From the NCBI GenBank assembly GCA_001898145.1, contig MKSR01000024.1:62001-126000 (forward strand): a stretch of DNA of 64,000 nucleotides, in the 5' to 3' direction. Made by a program: the position numbers and the translations under genes. The first letter of the stretch is position 1. Each line of letters begins with the position of its first letter. Below the pieces are notes generated by a model. That model did not search any database. It saw only the letters and a program-made list of their open reading frames with translations, and was not told where the DNA came from. This stretch comes from Dyadobacter sp. 50-39 (GTDB taxonomy: Bacteria; Bacteroidota; Bacteroidia; Cytophagales; Spirosomataceae). Of this stretch, positions 61,985 to 64,000 are shown piece after piece.

Positions 61985-64000
61985 TCATTTTACCAACACT
62001 TTCATCAACTCCGTCAGACTGACCGAAAATGGTAGTCCCGAGGCGCGATTGGCGCGGTAACCCGAGAGTTTGGTCACGTCCCAGCGCATACCCGCGAACT
62101 CCGGTTCGACTTCCGGATCAGTGCCGTACACGAGATAAAACTCACGCGAAGGGTCGGGATATCCTTTGTCCGCCAAATCCTGCTTTGAGAACAGCCTTGG
62201 AGATTTGGTATGGATCTTAAACAGCATTCCGGATGTCGTTTGAGATGGCCCGTGCAGCAGCAGATAGCGCGCATTCACTTCGGCCACGCCCAGCGAAAGC
62301 GATCCACTTCGCGCCCCGGTGCGGAAGTTATAGAGGTTGTTTTGCCGGATCCAGTTCAGATGCCGGTCGTTTTTGTAGTAGCCTACCAGCACGAAAGTCT
62401 GGTCAGGAATAAGGTCACGGTTTTTGCCAAATGCTTCCGGCAGTAACTCGCGCATTCCGTCCGGCGGCCGGTTGCTATAAATGTCAAAACTCCGGAAAGC
62501 CATCTTTTCACGCTGCGAAGCCCTGTTCTGGAAATGTGCGACGACATCCGTCAGAAACCGTTTTAACTCGTCACGGCCGCTGTCCGTTTCAGACGGCCGG
62601 ATAGCGAATGCACCCAGGCCGGGGATCAACTCGTGGAATCCTCTTCGTTTGTACGCTTTGCCAGCTGGGCCGGGATACAACACATAAGCACCCGCGGATC
62701 GCCGGATCGCATCTTTGTAGCTGTGCATTTTCAAAAGATCGTCCCGCTGATAACCGGCTTCGCTCTGGGGCGAATGCACAGCCTCCTGCTCCCCGAACAC
62801 CCCGGCCACCGATTCGACTTTGTATTTGGCATCGAAATGGATATGCACGATCAGTTCCTCGGTTTCGGCCTGCATTTGGGACACGCCAGCCGGCCAAACC
62901 GATAGTGTAAAATCCGGCCGCATGCCCGTAGTCCAACTGCCTGCCTGCGGGTAATCGCTCTGACCGGAAAACGACCTATTGAAACTAAATTCCACATTTA
63001 ATTTCCTCGAACCCGTGTCGAAAACGCCGCTCACCGGAAGATGGCGTCCTTGTTTAAGTTGAAGGCCCAGTCCATTCCGGTTAGGTTTGACGAGATCACC
63101 GATATGCGCCGGTTCAATGAAAAACACACTTTTTACGATATCCAGGAGTTCGAAAAACAGCCAGTATTCGTACAGTACGGCCACATCCTTCTTTCCTGCA
63201 CGATACACATCGTCGCCACCGCGCCACACCAGTCGCGCGGCCAGGTCGAACATCAGCCACGCGCGCAGGATTTGCTTATAACCTTCCCTCCGTACCATGC
63301 CCTGGCCATTGAATGCAAGGCGTGACGGCTTTCCTACTTCCTTGAAAAGCGGGGCAGAAAGCATCTGGTTCAATTGATTTTCCAGCAATGCAGCCTCTTG
63401 ATGCAACCGGCTTAGCGCGGGTGCAAGGCCCTTGATGTGTGTAACAAAACCCGCGAAAACCTCCAAAGCGTGCTTCAAAAACCGGTTTTCCGGCGTATCG
63501 GCGGAATCCTTTTTGGATATCACAGTCATTCGCGAAGGCACCGACGAGAGCCGCTTCTTCAGAGCGTGGCCATCGGGAAGTACCACCCGGTTACCGCGCC
63601 GGACGAGTTGCGCCATTGTGTTCCTGCCAGCCTTACCGCCATTTCGAATATCCTTTTCAGCGCCTTCTCCTGCCCATTTCACAATCGGGTTGCGGATCAC
63701 CTTCTGAAACGCTATTTCGAAATCGCGTTTAGTAAGCACCGCATTCACAAATGCGAACCGCTGATACAGGGTTCGCGGATCGGTCAGGTAGTCGGGGATA
63801 AAAGGATGGGTGACAGGCGCGCTATGCTGAAACAGCAGATCGGTACAGCGCTCGGTAATGCCTTCCAGCATCAGTCGATAGTCCGTCCGATATCCGGCTT
63901 TCTTCGAGCGGATTTCAACTTTGATTTCCCCGCAAGAAACCCCGTCCGATAGTCGCAGCACATCGATTGTCAATGTTCCCACATACACATTCGGCGTCAG
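61985..64000 (-). CDS. DUF2357 / PD-(D/E)XK nuclease, probable McrBC-like defence component (5' end cut by window edge)
   Basis: At least 671 residues; the frame stays open to the window edge (LTPNVYVGTLTI), so the N-terminus is missing and the GTG at 63988 is an internal codon. N-terminal DUF2357-like beta region, then ENRFLKHALEVF near 170, typical of McrC-like proteins, and a PD-(D/E)XK core with RPDFTLSVW near 375 and HFDAKYKVE near 400 (catalytic Asp and DAK). Such proteins cut DNA and are usually encoded next to a McrB-type AAA+ GTPase; that partner would be upstream, beyond 64000. Probable type IV restriction or related defence; partner unseen. Confidence 0.75.
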   Translation of the reverse strand: MTPNVYVGTLTIDVLRLSDGVSCGEIKVEIRSKKAGYRTDYRLMLEGITERCTDLLFQHSAPVTHPFIPDYLTDPRTLYQRFAFVNAVLTKRDFEIAFQKVIRNPIVKWAGEGAEKDIRNGGKAGRNTMAQLVRRGNRVVLPDGHALKKRLSSVPSRMTVISKKDSADTPENRFLKHALEVFAGFVTHIKGLAPALSRLHQEAALLENQLNQMLSAPLFKEVGKPSRLAFNGQGMVRREGYKQILRAWLMFDLAARLVWRGGDDVYRAGKKDVAVLYEYWLFFELLDIVKSVFFIEPAHIGDLVKPNRNGLGLQLKQGRHLPVSGVFDTGSRKLNVEFSFNRSFSGQSDYPQAGSWTTGMRPDFTLSVWPAGVSQMQAETEELIVHIHFDAKYKVESVAGVFGEQEAVHSPQSEAGYQRDDLLKMHSYKDAIRRSAGAYVLYPGPAGKAYKRRGFHELIPGLGAFAIRPSETDSGRDELKRFLTDVVAHFQNRASQREKMAFRSFDIYSNRPPDGMRELLPEAFGKNRDLIPDQTFVLVGYYKNDRHLNWIRQNNLYNFRTGARSGSLSLGVAEVNARYLLLHGPSQTTSGMLFKIHTKSPRLFSKQDLADKGYPDPSREFYLVYGTDPEVEPEFAGMRWDVTKLSGYRANRASGLPFSVSLTELMKVLVK

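Noticed and set aside
63986-63988. GTG as the true start of the DUF2357 protein
   Set aside because: The same frame continues upstream to the window edge with protein-like residues, so the gene is truncated instead.

Overview
The window looks like chromosomal DNA of a Bacteroidota member, most likely Cytophagales and probably close to Dyadobacter/Spirosomataceae (the genus is an inference from gene content). Support: a SusC/SusD outer-membrane pair, DUF5686 and DUF5690 proteins, many A-rich leaders without a strong Shine-Dalgarno, and several promoters of the Bacteroidota type (TTG, about 22-25 bases, TAnnTTTG). I see no tRNA, rRNA, CRISPR array, transposase or integrase. The gene at the left edge is cut at its 3' end and the gene at the right edge at its 5' end.

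Layout. 1-6.4 kb: two tandem paralogous PVC-type haem-binding dehydrogenases with HEAT repeats, separated by two small helical genes. 6.5-9.9 kb: secreted proteins, an esterase and a GT87-type membrane glycosyltransferase. 10.0-10.6 kb: a ParE-like toxin-antitoxin pair. 10.6-14.7 kb: a leftward molybdenum-cofactor operon, moeA-moaD-moaE-moaCB-moaA, containing an unusual octamer inverted repeat. 15-23 kb: housekeeping genes (lytic transglycosylase, cyclophilin, sodium/solute symporter, metallopeptidase, purH, an atypical SDR, a beta-barrel). 23-35 kb: a leftward nutrient-uptake locus, SusC, SusD, terminator-like hairpin, small lipoprotein and two giant FG-GAP/CRTAC1-like lipoproteins. 35-45 kb: YdiJ-type FAD/Fe-S oxidoreductase, DUF5686 protein, UPF1-like helicase and a Bcr/CflA exporter. 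46-50 kb: a two-gene NHEJ operon (Ku plus a stand-alone LigD-type polymerase), a GH18 glycosidase and endonuclease V. 51-57.5 kb: a putative phosphonate-catabolism operon (DUF5690 transporter, class III PLP enzyme, exported phosphodiesterase-like enzyme, FAD oxidoreductase, PhnX-like hydrolase) next to an XRE-cupin regulator. 57.6-60 kb: a PEP-mutase/isocitrate-lyase-like enzyme and an AhpD-like protein, divergent from an AraC regulator. 60-64 kb: hypotheticals, an SGNH hydrolase, and a DUF2357/PD-(D/E)XK nuclease that is probably half of a McrBC-like defence system.

How they work together: the clearest functional units are Moco synthesis, SusCD uptake with accessory lipoproteins, NHEJ, and phosphonate breakdown, in which two oxidising or eliminating enzymes could both feed phosphonoacetaldehyde to one HAD hydrolase without a visible PhnW transaminase. 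Two intergenic elements (12.6 kb and 19.2 kb) share an architecture of tandem octamers in inverted arms and are the most unusual non-coding structures here. No motif search or alignment could be run; all family calls are from reading translated sequence.
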